A stretch of 64,000 bases of DNA from Scatophagus argus (GCF_020382885.2 NC_058497.1:16608330-16672329); one strand, 5' to 3'; counted from the first letter of the stretch, positions 28,760 to 42,724 are shown. Made by a program: numbers and translations. The notes: generated by a model not told the origin, from the letters alone.

Positions 28760-31700
28760 AGATGAGTTTATACATGATGCTTTTGTCTGACTGCATTAAT
28801 TTTCCTTTTAATTTACTTTAAGATTAAAGATGAGGTTGCAAAAATAGCACATGCTGATTAGCAGTTCACTGTTGCAAGTCACTCTGTAGTAACTAGTGAT
28901 GCCATCTGTCCCGTACCTATTAACATTCTCAGTATTGTTCTTACCATTCTGATTCACATTTCATACATTGCAAATTTCAGGTAGGCACTACATTATGTCT
29001 CTGCGGCTCGATAAATCTGCAGTTTGACCATTCAAAAATGATTAATAGTTGCCAATCAGCTGCTACCTGCAATGAAAGCCTACATCTTCATGGGTTATGC
29101 CGGTACATTTTTTAAGTCTGAGATAGTCCCCAACTCAGATAAGCCATACTTTAAACATAAATTAATAATTTCAACAGGTTACCCATAATACTGATATTTA
29201 ACTTTCTATGCAATATGTGTAATTTAACAAAATCAATAAGACTCACCCAGTTATGCATAAGTGGTATGGTCATTTATCCTCTCTATTGGTGGCAGCACCA
29301 GGAGCTGCAGGGTCTCTCTGATATCTCTGCCAGTTTTGGGGGGAAAGAACATCCCCACCAATGAGGATGTTGGCTGGAAGCATAGGGGGAGGTCTGAAAT
29401 CCAACTACAGCGGTCTGGAGTCAACCCAAGGAGAACCACTGTGCTGTGGACCATTCTTTGTAACCCTGTTGTGTAGAAAGGTGCTTTTGTGACACGGGAT
29501 ATAGCGCCCTTGAGGAGCACTCCCTTGCTGCAAGGTAGGCGAGGAGCAAAGGCCGTGGGGCAATGGGTCATCTGATATGGGAGGCATTCCTCCAACCTAC
29601 TACCCAGGCTCCTACACTGAACAAAGTCAAGCAAAGAGGGTTCTGTGACAAGGACCAGGGCACTACAGCAGTCATTTTTCAGGCGTAGGTTTGGACAATC
29701 TTTGTGAATTTATTCTGCACATAGGAAGAAAGGTGCAAACTGTTTTCTTTTTATGTGTATAGCACCACTCAGAATTTTGCAAGTTGACAGTTTGAGCGTA
29801 CAACTGTTAAAATGATTCACTTCTGGATCTGCAAACTGGCGCACAGCACACCCAGAAGTAAGCTTCAGTCCAGAGAGCTCTGATAATCTCCTCTCTCTAC
29901 AGCTGCTGAACCTGAGCTGTTTGTCGAAGGAACCAGTTAATCTCCTTCAAATCTGTGCAGTTGCAATGCTTGCCTGATCACCGTGACCAACTTTCTGCAT
30001 ATGAGCTCCTGAAACCTCTGGCAGCTACATTTGCTAACTGTGATTTGTACTGTGTGGCTGGACAATGATTCATTCTTACGGTGTAACAAGATAGCAACAG
30101 GTTTTTGTAGAAAAGTGATTTTCTGGTAGCTGTCTGGTCGAAACTCTCGAATGCTTGAGCAGGGGATATGCCTCAGTTGTCAAAGACTTCATGTCCTCAG
30201 AGGGATCCATGACCAGCTATGAGTGAGCAGGAAGAAGGGAAATGAAATCTGGGAAACAGAGAGGGGCAGCGATGGGATGGAGGGATGAGGAGAGAGCTAC
30301 TCAACAGGAGAAGATTGCATCTGTTTAAACCATTTTTATTTCCTAAATTTCTTTATCTCCTCACCTCCATTTACATGCTCTTCTTCCCAGCAGCTCAGGT
30401 GAAGTGTCCTTGACTTACCCCAGCAGATGGAGTATAAGATATGCGCCTGAGCCCTGAGAGAAAGAGGGAGAGAGAGAGTTCCTGCGGGCTTCTCCATGCC
30501 CGACCCCATCGTCTCTCAGCTCCATTCAGACCACACACAACAGCAGCGGTCGGCTTACCTCGCCCAGCTGGTCACAGAGGCGCCGCTCACCTGTCCGTTC
30601 ATTTAACATTGGCACCGACCCTGCCCTCGGCCTCCATCCGCACAGACTATAGAGCTACGGATAAGGAAGAGTTAACTTACTCAACAGGTGCAGCCAAGCA
30701 AAGAGAGGACCAAAGATATCTCAGGATGGATGGAGGTGTATTGCCTTACATTAACCCTAGTCGTGTAAGGGAGATCTGGAAGCTGCAGTGAATGTGTATA
30801 GAGTGAATTAGAGAGGGTGAGAGTGAGACAATAAAATAGAGACTTATTTAGAAACCAACACAGCAGCCAGTCACTGTATGATTATTCTGTACTCACACTG
30901 GTTTTTTGTTCTTTACTGCAGGATCTTATCTGAGAAAATCTAGATCCTGCAGAATTAGCAGCTAATGACTTTGGCAAGAGAACTGCTGGCAGAGAGAAAA
31001 GTTACTCTGCTTTTTCTTTTTTTATTTGACTGATGAAGGTATTGTAGATAGTTTAAATCATTAGAGTTGCCAGCTTTTGAATTTCCTACTGAGAGCTAAA
31101 TGAGAACACTGATATCCCTCTCCTACCTGGGTGTTAAACTACAGTTAGCTCACCTTAGTACAAAGACTGCAAACAGGAGGAAACAGCTATCATGACTCCG
31201 TGCAAAGGGAACAAAATCCACCTAAAAGCACCTCTAAAGCACACTAATTAATTAATTATGTCCTGTTTGTTCCTGAAGTCTCCACGTGCCTTGCCTTGCA
31301 TGTTTACAGACTGATAAGACTTGAGGAAATTACTTCTCTTGGACAAAAATCATCTGGCACATAACACCAAACCACAGCCTTTTTAGCAAATTAAACTAAG
31401 GAGATGTACTGGTAGGCAGATTTGAAAAGAGCCACTCAAGATATTTCCCTATTTCTAGTCTTTATGCTAAGTTAAACTAGCTTTGGCGTTGCATTTAATG
31501 ATCCAACTGACACACAGAGAGAGGTTTCTTCTTATCTAACTCTTAACAAGGAGCTGAAAGTGTCTCTAATCAAACCCTAGCTTAAAATCTTGTTTAGGTT
31601 AACAGATTCTGTGAAGGCCACATCTACAGCGTGTTGTGGGGGATTCATGGTGAATTATAATGCGTTAATAATGTTTGAGACTATAATTATAAACACATAT

Positions 31701-34700
31701 AATGCTTATAGCTGCAATGCATGCTGACTGCCCACATCCTATTTTATTCTATCTTATATATATTATAATTTTTGTCTCATATTTTAACTTGTGGACTTTT
31801 TTTTGGTCTCATGTCATGATTCTCTTTTTCTCATTTCCCATTTACTTGTGTAATTTTCTTTTTGTTGAAGGGAGCCTTTCATTGCCAACCATTGTTTCAT
31901 TGTGTTTGCTGGGCATGTGGCGAATAAAGAACATGAATGAAACTTTATGATTAGTAGACTAGATGAGTAACCCTACTCTTTCAATACAAAGTAAAAAATA
32001 AAAAAGCAGTGTGTATTTGGTCTACTTTGGGATTAAACATAACACACAGATGACTGCTGCTGGTCTGTTCCTTGGGGCAGAAGAAAAACACAACCAGGAT
32101 CCTGCAAGTTCTTCAAGTGCTCTCATGAGTGATCTGGTGTAGCTCAACATACTCCTTGACCCTGTGAAGATCTGATAGGTTTTATTTCAAGTGAGGGAAA
32201 GAAATGACAAAACTGTATCTTGCCTCCTTCACTGTGTGTTTCACAATAAAATTCCTGGTACCCTGTCAAACATTCCTTCACACCAGCTTGCACACATTAA
32301 AGACACACACCCTTTTTTCCATGAATGTAAGATAACATGCTCTGAAATATGCCACACTGCCAAACAGAAATTCTAAGCTAAATAAGTCTGCTTTCTCAGC
32401 TTAATTCAGACCCTTGTGAATATTTTGCATGTGCAAAGAATGAGATTGGTATGGCATCTATATTTAGAAAAAGATTGTTTCGCTGCTTGACCACTAGGTG
32501 GCAGACGTGTGTCTTGGGTTTAACCACAGGGGTCCTTACAGTTACCAACCTTTCATTTTTTAAGTGTAACTGTTCAGATGCTCAATCAGTTCAAAGATGG
32601 ATGTTTAAATTTGAGGTATGCATAAAAGTATATATCAACTCATATTATTCCATATGTGAACCTTTACAATATGACAGTGATGAAGCACATCTAGGAATCT
32701 AACAATCCAACCTCTTTATTAAGCTACTCTGCTTTTCACCAACTGTGAGCTGAACGTAGCACAACATGTTTTCTGTTGTAGTGAAAGTCCATTGACCACA
32801 TCAGGGTTTGGCTCCAGCTGTGGTTTCACATCTCACTGAACTCAGGTTTTTATCAGGACAGCCACTCCCAGAGCTGAATTCCTCCTCCCATCTTTGATCA
32901 ACAAAGAATGGCAATAATTGCACAATCTGTCCAAATACCACAGAACAAAGCCTGTCCGATTGCACAGAGATCAGGCTCGAAATAAGTCTGCTGCTGACAT
33001 GGAGTAAACATAAAACAACATGTTAATTAATTTATCCTCAGTCCATGATAATGTGATCCTGTATCTGATCTCTGTTGTGCATGTCATTATATCCACAAAC
33101 CATGTTAGTACTCGGGCCATTGTGTCTAATCTAATCGATGCTTGTTGTTTGCTCATGGGGTGATTTTCCAGCAATGGTTTTAGAGCCTTTGTTTTTCTTC
33201 TGTATATGCAACAAGCTTCAAGTCAAAATGAGAAATCCAGCTGTTAAGGAAACAGACAAATGTAGAAAAATATTCAAGTACAGAAAACTGTTGGCTAACA
33301 ACGTATTCCTGGATTAGGGTATGATGGGAAAAAAATGATCTACTTATTCCTATAAAATTGTCTACTCAGTAAGAATGGGACTATTTGGAAATGACCTTTT
33401 GAGCATGTTTATCCATGCTCTTACCCAAAACAGTGTATGACAACAGACAGACACACACACACACACCCAACAGTGCAAACAATGTTCCCTCAAAACAAGC
33501 CTGTTAAATGACACGATAATGCATTATAATGGCAGGGTATCGTCTTCGTCCTCTCCTTTCTATTGATCTATTTATTTTTTCTAACAAATCTCTCCACGAG
33601 TGATTCAAAAACTATGTGGCTGTTGCAAAATTCACCTTCACAATGAGTCTAACTGGAAAAAATTCAGAGTAGCTGGTCAGTTAGTATCAGTTAGCTAAAT
33701 AAAAGACTGTAAAATTCATCTCATGTGTTTAAAATATACTGATTTTGTTGCAAGCTCTTGGCTGTAGAAGACAATCAAATGACAGTAAAATTAAAGTATG
33801 TGCATGTTAGTGTAGTGTAAGTATTTTGGACAGTTTAGATTTAAGATGCTGTAAGTGTAGACATTGCAGTGATATGTTGTTGACATATGATGCATTAAAA
33901 TACATGAATTGTTAATTCAAAAGACACCTTCACTCTTGATAAAGTCTAAAAATTGAATGACAGAATTAAATGACATACTTTCACTCAAAGAAAAAAACGG
34001 CATACTTTTAGTTAATGACAAAAGTAGCCAGCAAAGAGTTAATCAATGAATATAAATAAATCATCACAAAGATCACACACAAGCTGTAGTGCCATGTGCG
34101 TCTAAATGTCTCTATTGTTGTCCATGTCTGTCTCAGATTGTGTCTAAACAGAAGCCTTCAGTTATTACCATGGAAACATTCACAGTAATGTCACACACAC
34201 ACACACACACATTCATACACATACACACGCCTGGAGGGTAGAGCTGAACAATGGCACTCATTACCAGAGGGTGTTAAGCTGTCAGATCTACGCTCTGTGT
34301 GTGAGTGTGTGTGAGCGACCGAAAGTTATTGAATGCTGGCAATGATATTAATATTTGAACACTCTCTGGGGTTTCCTTGTAAACCGAAACCGTGCTGAGG
34401 TGGCAGCATTGGTGTACCTGTGTGTGTGTGTGTGTGTGTGTTTTCTCAGTGTCGTGTACCTCTCTGTCTGTAAAAACAACAGTTGCTAGGAGTCCCCACC
34501 ACCACCACCACCCCGGTTTTATTCACAGGACACATGCAAACACAACAGAAACAATACACCACCCCTCTGAGTGTTTTCAGGGCGTCAGAGTCTGCAGATA
34601 GCTTTGTGTACACCTGGTCATTTTGGAGATAACCTGTGACCTCTTCCTTTATAGGATACAAATGAACATGCTAAGTGTAAACAGAACAAGCCTCCTTTAA

Positions 34701-37700
34701 AGACCCTGAAACAGACACTGAAAATAAACTTTCTGCTGCTACACAGGATGCCCTGAGAAAACACCTGTGCCTGCCTATGGAAATTTGTTAAGGAAAATGT
34801 CAGAAACTAATCTTTAACAAAACTTAAATGAAATGTCACACACTGGGAACAATATAAAAGCACTCTCAGAGGGTGAGGGGGAGAGGAGGTAAAAGGAAAG
34901 TAAAGAAAAGGCAAGGAGATGGGCTTAATTTATCCTTGAAATGATAGGACGGAGGAATGGAAGGAAATGAAAGGTCAGTTTGAGAACTGAGGGTGTTGCA
35001 GCTATTGACTTCCTGAGGGTTAAAGAAAAAAAAACAAGATAGAGGTGTCCAGTTACAAGGCATAAACTTCATTAGCTGGCCAGTCCCTCTGCTGCAGCTA
35101 AGCTGATAACCAAAACAATTTCCTTCTCCCTCATCAACCATCTATGTTGATAATATTGTGGGAAATTTGCATGTACAGTACAAATTCAATTTCACACCAG
35201 TCCTTGTCATCTTGTATCAAGCAGGGTGGTCACGGGCTGCTTCAGGTAAACAGAGCTTTGTTGGCATGTGCAGGTCACTTAGTATCTGCAATAGTGAAAG
35301 CAAAGCCGCTGGGTATTCATTCCTGCACCGTCTGGGAAGAACTGGTTTGGCGGCTCTGCCTCTTATTGTGTGATTTCACTTTATATGGTACAGACAGTTG
35401 AGTCAGGAATGCGCTGCCCGTGAACTTTTGTTTTGTTTGTTCCTCCATTTCAAAATTCCTGCTCTGCTCAACTAGAGGCAAAACAGACATCATGTGCTAC
35501 ATGAAAACACAGACAGACATATCAAAAACCGAACCGAAATGAAAAAGACAGCAGCTGTTTTCAGATGTCTTTATTTTCTGAATGTTAGCGACGTGTTGCT
35601 ATCACGTATAAATATGACATTCATTTTGGTGAATGGTGAAAAAAGTCTTGCCACAGGAAATGTCTGGGACTACTGCAATGTGTTCAACATAACTTAAATG
35701 AAATGCAACAAACTGGGAACAATATAAAAGCACTTTCAGGTGGAAAAACAAAGTAACAAACAAATGATGTGTTATTAATGGCCACAAGAGAACACACATA
35801 TAAATAATCAAAGACGTTTGGTAATTGACATTGTAACCAGCCAAGCATTTACCAGTGCATATAAATATAAAACTCCGTATAAATAAAGTTAACTTAGAGA
35901 TCATGATTAGACTGTGTAATCAGCGAGCCCTTGACCCAAAGCAAAAATAATCAAAGATGATTTTAAGCACACAATTAAATGCAATACTCATCACAGCTAC
36001 CAGATACACTACGACTCATTCTTTCTCCTCCAGTTCATTCTCTATAGATCAACTATAGGTGAGGAAGACCGTGTTTTCTGCTGGCTTTACTTCCCACTCA
36101 GCCCAATTTGACAGCGTTAGTCTTTGCATTTTGCAGTTCTGCTTTGAGTTCAGAGGCTGTTGATTAAGTAAAGCTACGTCATTAGCAAAGCCAAGCCTAA
36201 AATGCAAAGGTGTGTTGTATCAATATTTGCTCGTGCTCAGTGCTGAGCACACCTTCCTGACATACCACTGAGTGAGAAGGACAAAAGACAACGAGAGGGC
36301 CATCATTTAATTTTTATTACTCATTTTGAATGCTAAATCTATAAATGTGGGCCTGGGACTAATATTTCTCAACAGATCCCCGATTGTGACACTTTTAAAT
36401 TCATTGCATAGCTTAGGCTTTTCCGCTCTCTCTTTGAATGTCAGCTACACAGTGACATGAAATGTGCAATGGACCCTTCCAGTTAGCGCTACAGTGCAGA
36501 AAGGCAACTAATGAAGGTGATAGTGGTTCTGATACAAAACCATAGATCAACCAGTAACAATAAGTGCATGTCAAAAACGTTGAGATGACTAATAACTCTC
36601 ATTTTTATCAGACAGCGTTTCACAATCAGTGGAAATGTGGTGCTGTCAAAGATGTAGGAAATAAGCAGGGACTAACTTATACTTAAAGGGGCACTCCACT
36701 AATTTAACACATCAAGTTCAGTTAACTCATCACAGAGAGTCCTACTCAGCCTGTGAAAACAGTTGTTTGTCTTCTGTGTTTGTGAATGGAGCTGCGTCTG
36801 AAATCACTCCTTTATTCACATGTTCACTACACGTTACATAATAAACACTCTGTGGTTTACTCTGTAGTGTGCTTAGAGAGACACTTAGTCGACTATAGGC
36901 TGTCTACAAAAACAGAGGTTACTGAGACAACCAAAGACTGAAAAGTAATGCAGATAACGTAATCTGCACCATTTCTCCTCGCTCTCGGAGACAAACACAT
37001 TTTCAGCCGAGGCTGTGTTGCACACTTGAGTTTAAATAAGTGAGTACCTGTCAGAAAGGGCCTACCAAAAGACCCGGTTGGGTTGAATTATAGGAAATAC
37101 AGGATAGACTGTTTTAGGATATGGATATCTTGGTCTGTGCAGCTTTGTTTATGACTATTCTCTTTCAAATCTATTTGTAAAAAGTCCTTCCATTTTATGG
37201 AAATGACTAATTAAATTGCTGCAATGCCTCTTTAAATACTAAGTTATGATGAAAAGAAAAAAAAGCCTAGTGGTATTCCATAGTGTGACAAGCATGCAAA
37301 TGTAGCACCCACGTAAGACCCTATCATGCAAAACCCCAAGGTGGGATGCACTCACACAGGACATGTGGTGAGGAAAACAAAAACAAACAAACAAACAAAC
37401 AGGACAAACAACATTTCACAAGACGTTTCACAGCAACAGTGTGAAAGTAATGTACAATCGTGTGTCTAATACCGCGGGGTAAGGCCAGAGGGTTTGGGAT
37501 GTAAAGAAGATAGTAAGGCTCTGATTTCCAGATCATTCCATTAAGATCTTCATGTTTTCAGTCTCGATTAGCTGAGATGATCGACAGCTGTGGTTCAGGA
37601 TGACTGTGGAGGAGTTGAGTTGTAGGAAATGATTTGGGGACTCATGCTAATCCACCTAGTCGCTGCCTCACATCCACCCCCAGCCCTCCCCACACCCCCA

Positions 37701-37715
37701 TATTCACCCCTTTTA
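28760..37715. other. otol1-sptssb intergenic region and sptssb 3' UTR
   Basis: No gene supported. Contents: a C-rich stretch at 29251-29634 with a 127-codon minus frame of unknown nature; dispersed repeat copies at 31090-31560 and 31620-31720; a full CTCF-core match at 32491-32504; CA, TG and CCA tracts at 34192-34210, 34419-34441 and 34495-34514; a 54-bp direct duplication (34816-34869 and 35686-35739); an AAAC tract at 37375-37400. The part next to sptssb is probably its 3' UTR. A non-coding first exon of otol1 should lie somewhere above 28760. Confidence 0.5.
34816..35739 (+). repeat. 54-bp direct repeat pair, 870 bp apart
   Basis: The segments 34816-34869 and 35686-35739 match at all but about five positions; both contain ACTTAAATGAAATG and GGGAACAATATAAAAGCACT. 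Sequence outside the two segments does not match, so this is a local duplication or two edges of a decayed repeat. Confidence 0.8.
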
Positions 37716-37958
37716 CTAGTTCATGAGTGCCATGGTGCTCTCAGGCTGGCCGCCAAAGATCCCAGAGAAAAACTCCAGTGCAAGGCGCACGTGGATGGGC
37801 ACAAAGACATATGAGGTGTAGATCACCATGCCGATGGCGGAGAAGAGGATGGAGTTGAAGATCGACTTTTCCCAGGGCTCCAGGACATAGATGCCGGTGA
37901 TCAGCAGGTACTGGTAGTACAGCCAGGCCAGGTACTCCCTGAAGTTCTTGAAGTTCAT
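37716..37958 (-). CDS. sptssb: serine palmitoyltransferase small subunit B
   Basis: Small ER membrane protein that binds the SPTLC1-SPTLC2/3 heterodimer, raises serine palmitoyltransferase activity and shifts acyl-CoA choice in the first step of sphingolipid synthesis. One coding exon, 80 aa (human about 76). It starts MNFKNFREYLAWLYYQYLLI and has the family block VLEPWEKSIFN followed by a hydrophobic segment (ILFSAIGMVIYTSYVFVPIH), then RLALEFFSGIFG. The ATG is 1 base after an acceptor (gtttgcag G ATG), so the 5' UTR is spliced. The VLEPWE block and tail favour subunit B over A. Position between otol1 and nmd3 matches human 3q26. Confidence 0.93.
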   Translation of the reverse strand: MNFKNFREYLAWLYYQYLLITGIYVLEPWEKSIFNSILFSAIGMVIYTSYVFVPIHVRLALEFFSGIFGGQPESTMALMN

Positions 37959-39847
37959 CCTGCAAACTGCACAGAAGAGAAACGGTGGTGAAGTGTTGAG
38001 AAATCCGGGCCGTAATGAAAGACAAGGTGTGAAGGAGGGATGTGGAAAGGATTCAAAGAGGTGAGAGTGGAAGACAGATTTGAACAGAGCAATTACAAGA
38101 ATTCAAATGGGCTGTAAAAAATGGAAGCAGACAGAGGACACAAAGACAGTAACTCAAGATAAAAAACAAGTCCTGCAATCAAACTGTTACATCAGGAAAA
38201 GTAATATAGCATTAACAGCACAATTTAAAGTATTACAGATTTAACAGAGAACTACTCTTTAACAAGAGTAGTACAAAGTACAACATTTACCTCTGAAAGG
38301 TAGCCGAGTTGATGCATAAAGGAGCATGAAATTATAATACTCAAGCAAAGTACTTATACATAAAGTACATGAGTAAATCTACTTAGTTACTTTATACCAC
38401 AGTTTCATTTCTAAATTACAAGCTGAAACTTATTCTTTGGAACAAGAACCTGTACAAGAGATTATTTTACAGCCCTCTCATTATGTCAGTATCAAAACAT
38501 TCACAATTCTCAGAGAATATTAAAACTCTCTGGTGAAACTAGTTAAGATATGTTCTCCCCTGGAAACAACTGCATAACCACTACAGAAAATAATCCTTAA
38601 ATTATTATTAAGTCCTTGTGGTTGTCTGTTTATTAATTAGGAAGTGTGAAAGGGAATTAGGAGCACTCCTCCAGCCCCTTCGAACCCACAGCAGAGCCCT
38701 GCGGGGGCAATCAAGCAGGCCTTTTGGGAGCTCAGGGTCACTTATTTTCTTGGCACACTTATTCCCACACTCGACATATGTACGCATGTGATCCCACCCA
38801 CATGAGACACCTGCAAAAAGGTTATGCTATGTGGGGAGGATAATGAGCATTTGTGTTTCCACCCCCACAGAACACACAGCACAGATCAAAACATGCACTT
38901 CAACACACATATGGACGAAAAAGATAAAAAACAAACAAACAAACAAACAAAAACTTGTTTCAAAGCTTTTTTTTGCAAGCTGTGTTTGTTATTAGTTTAC
39001 ATTTCTCCAAATAGGTGATGAAAAGCTACAGTTTATTTATTTGAAGTGAGGTTTACACAGCTTCGGGCTTTAACAGATCCTAATACATAGGTGGTGGGGG
39101 GTGGGGCCTGCAGGTGCACTCACCTGGCTTTCCAGAATATACTTTGAATAGGGAGAAAATGAAAAACATGGTACGTGCTTTTTCAACGCAGGGCAGCGCT
39201 GCTTACAGGGTGCAACCAAATGAACTACCTTAACATAAATACTACAGCAGGACTGTACTGTTGTACTGAAGAATACTACACAAGCAAGGCGCTGATAAGT
39301 ATTCTAGCATAAGGATGGCAATCTCATCAAAATGTCTTGATAAATACCCAATTTAACAAGTTTGGAACACAACATTACATAATAACTTCAGCAAAAAAGT
39401 TATGCTTCCTGTCCAGATGGCATAAATATTTAAATATATCTGCACATAGCAATTCTATGCTTCATCACAATTCCCCTGTTAATTTTAACAACACATTCAA
39501 GTTTTGGGGTGTTTTTCTTTTTTGTTTGTTTGTTTTGAAATTAGCTCTGCATCGTGCATAACGGAATGCACACTTTGACTCACCTTAGCAGCCGACGTGA
39601 GATTCTGCTGGTGCCAGAGATGATTACAGGACGAGGCACAGACGACAGCCCGCGTCCCGCTGCCGCTCCGCTGCTTTGTGTAAACGAAAAGCTACCTCGC
39701 TGGTTTGCCACTGGCCTATATGTAGTGAAGCATACACGCCACGAGAAGCACACCACACCCACTACTCGTACTTACACTCATGACTCACCTGGCTCACAGA
39801 TCATGCAGGTGGAGAGACCGAGGACTAGAACACAGGCCGGTGTGTCA

Positions 39848-39887
39848 GTGTGTGTGTGTGTGTGTGTGTGTGTGAGCGCGCGCGCGT
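39848..39887 (+). repeat. (TG)n joined to (CG)n tract
   Basis: A TG run of 27 bp joined through GAG to GCGCGCGCGCG. It is almost entirely alternating purine-pyrimidine and lies in the CpG-rich block upstream of sptssb. Confidence 0.85.
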
Positions 39888-40082
39888 TTACGCAGCCGAA
39901 CGAGGACAGTCCACGCATCGGAAGCGAGGCAGGAGGAGATGATGATGTCTCGGTTGCAGCTCTGTTTCAGCCATGTGAACTCCGCATCTTTAAACTTTCT
40001 CCAGCCCGTGTCGCATCTTTGTGCGCATCCGTCCCACCATGCTGCAGCCCGACGCTGCGCCGCAGTACCCCGTCTGACGTAG

Positions 40083-40102
40083 GCAGCAGCAGCAGCAGCA
40101 GC
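40083..40102 (+). repeat. (CAG)n trinucleotide tract
   Basis: About six to seven GCA/CAG units in the CpG-rich block upstream of sptssb. It is in no supported coding frame. Confidence 0.8.
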
Positions 40103-40160
40103 GTGGAAAAACAAGCCGAGGCAGCACAGGCAGGCAGGCTGGGATGATGCACTATACAAC

Positions 40161-42724
40161 TAAACCAAATATTAAACAAATCTGAAATTATTCACCAGCA
40201 CGTTCCTGCAAACCGCCCTCCTTTGCGAGTCAAACCAACGAGCTGAATACACCCTCATGAAAAGAATATGTTACAGACTGCAGAGTGCATGCACTATTGA
40301 TAAGGCCCGTCTGAGAAATTTGAATGTAAAAATGGGAATATCATCAGACACCCATCTATGCTCTTCTGTCTTCATGAATGTAGTGTAGGTAAAATGAGTG
40401 CTATATCAAATGCAGGGACTCGGGAACAACTACACACTAACCACAGAGTTGACAAATTATAACAGCAGCAACCAAATGAGAACAACCAAATGCCTACGAT
40501 GCACACCCAGATTACACAAACACATATTCGGGAGAGTATTGACTTCCTTCTCTTCTCTCTAATGTCTCTGCCAAAACCAGCTGAAAAACACAAAAACGTT
40601 CCCAGATTAACTGAACGGATAACCCCAACACCCCTGGAAAAGAAACCCAAGCATAAGCTGAGAAGTTGTCCCATTGTTTTGGGCCAATGAGACGTTCAGT
40701 TAGGAAATCTTATCTCCTATCTGCACACGGGTTGCTGACCTGCTCAAATCTTGCACTAAACAACACTGTGCATTATTGATGTGTAAACACGGGCAGAGAC
40801 ACGGCGCACCGTTTACACATGGATATCCTGCGATTTTGTAAGCGTGACAAGGATGAGAACTCCCAGATACTCCCAGACACATTGTATGAACAAAAATGTT
40901 CCTTTGCAGAGAGTCAGCGCCTCCATATAGTGTAAATATTGACTGTTGGAAATCAGTATTCAAATCAGAAGACCTGAACAGCTCGGCTGTTTTTGATCTA
41001 ACAACATGTCATTGATATTCGTATACTTGGGACTATTAGAAGCAAAGCATTTGGTCTACAAGGGGCTCAGTTTGTGCACAGGCAAAGATGGTGAGAAAAT
41101 CAGGTCAACAGGAGAGTGATGAGGAAAAAAAATAGAGAACCACTGCTCTGCATTGTTGTTGCCCCCACCACCCACACCCACAATCCCCCAGAGGGGATTC
41201 AGCTCATTCACTTTCCCAAGTAGATCTGATTACTGTTAACGGCCAGCTCAGGTTTGTGAAAAACAGGACTGGGCCTCCGCCTCCTCCTCCTCCTCCCTCT
41301 TCATATCAGAATGTGAAACATGTCACACAGAGTAATACTACCTGTGATACACACATTCCTCTGTCTGTGTCTTAGAAAAGCTTTGATCTGTGCAGGCATG
41401 CGACAAATCTGGTGACAGAAGAAAAACTCTTAAACTAACTCTGAGTTAAGTTAGGTTTTGGATTCAACGAAGAGAAGGTGATTTAGTGAGTAGAAAAGCA
41501 CTGCTGACATCATGAGAAGAAATTAAAAAAGAAGTTTGTTATTAAAATTGATATAAATTTTGCTTTTTAAAACTTTTCCTGGAGAATTTTTAAGGCAAAC
41601 TGTCTCTCGCGAGGTGCCCTCCAACTTTTTCGTGCTGCTTAAAATGTCTTCGAAAACAAGAGGCATTTTTTTTCCCATTTGTGCTGCAGCCCCGTGACCA
41701 CAGGTACATTCCTGCTGAGATGCTGATGCAGCTACCTCCTGCAAGAATGAAAATACACCGAAATATTGAAAAATGACTGATTACTTTTGGAGTCTTTAAG
41801 AGACTTACAAACCTTTTGCCGATAAAATTAGCCTCTTTTACACAGTATTTTGGTGTTCATGAGCATGAAACAGCAAGAGTTAAGCTTAGGTTACTACCAG
41901 AATATCAGACAATATATTATTTTTAGGGCAATTCTGCAAATAGTCCAAATGTAAATGTGGCATTTTGCAAATACAGAGTGGAGTCTAGCATTGATGAAGG
42001 CTGGATGTCTGTATGTGTGGATCTGTGGAGCCTTCAGACGAGTTTACAGATGAGCCATGACTCTAGGCGGTTTCACATCACTGTTATTCAGAGCAGCAAT
42101 CCCAATTTGTACCTCCAGCTTCAGCCCATTTCAGAGCACAGACAGCTTTGTTTCTCTCTCTCTCTCTCTGGCTGAATAGGTGGTGCAGCTGGGTGAGTAA
42201 CTGAATCTTGCCCACTGCAGCCAGCTGACACCATTACTGGTCTTGGCCCAGCTTAACATGAGTGTGGCTATGTGAAGTGACCAAGAGCTCCCTCTGGTGG
42301 ACATCTACTGCTCGACAATGTCCTCTACAATGAATTCAGTGTGTCGCAGTTTTTTCTTTTCTACATGCTAATTCTCAGCAGGTTCTGAGTATGTCTTCAC
42401 AGTATAAATGTGACAAATACATATAGTACGCATACCCAGTAGAGTCAAATTTGCAATTTTCTTTCACAGTGAACAAAGGAGAAGCTAAACACTGTGGGTC
42501 GTGGTGAAACAGTTCTTCACAATCTTGAGAAAAAAAATAAGTAATAATTAAATGTTGGGGGGGAAATAACACTTTGAAAAGATGTTGTGAGAAGAAAGTA
42601 TTTTGTGGTAACAATGATTAGTGTGTGGTACATACTGTGTATAATCGGTATGTACTATAGATTTGAGGTGCAGCTTATATTTTTACACAGCCAAACAGAT
42701 GACACGTAAGTATCAGGACGAATA
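40161..42724. other. sptssb-nmd3 intergenic region
   Basis: No gene seen. It contains short pyrimidine and CTC tracts (41281-41300, 42153-42168) and a near match to the CTCF core on the minus strand (about 42288-42302). The right end is beyond the nmd3 polyadenylation signal. Confidence 0.5.

Larger units (their letters stand above)
39584..40160 (-). promoter_or_regulatory. sptssb: candidate sptssb 5' UTR exon and CpG-rich promoter
   Basis: A CpG-rich stretch, unlike the AT-rich flanks. On the minus strand it has two good donor sites, AAG|GTGAGT (exon end 39584) and CCAG|GTGAGT (near 39789), either of which could join to the acceptor just before the sptssb ATG. It also carries a TG tract running into CG repeats and a CAG/CTG tract. 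The transcription start cannot be placed from the sequence. Confidence 0.4.

Noticed and set aside
28767-28772. TATAAA on the minus strand close to the otol1 ATG
   Set aside because: A good splice acceptor (ctgttttcag) lies between it and the ATG, so this position is intronic; as a TATA box it would also leave no 5' UTR.
39554-40159. Frames of 197 (+) and 104 (-) codons in the CpG-rich block
   Set aside because: They run through TG and CAG tracts as low-complexity peptides (poly-Val/Cys, poly-Ala) with no family resemblance; the block looks like promoter/5' UTR.
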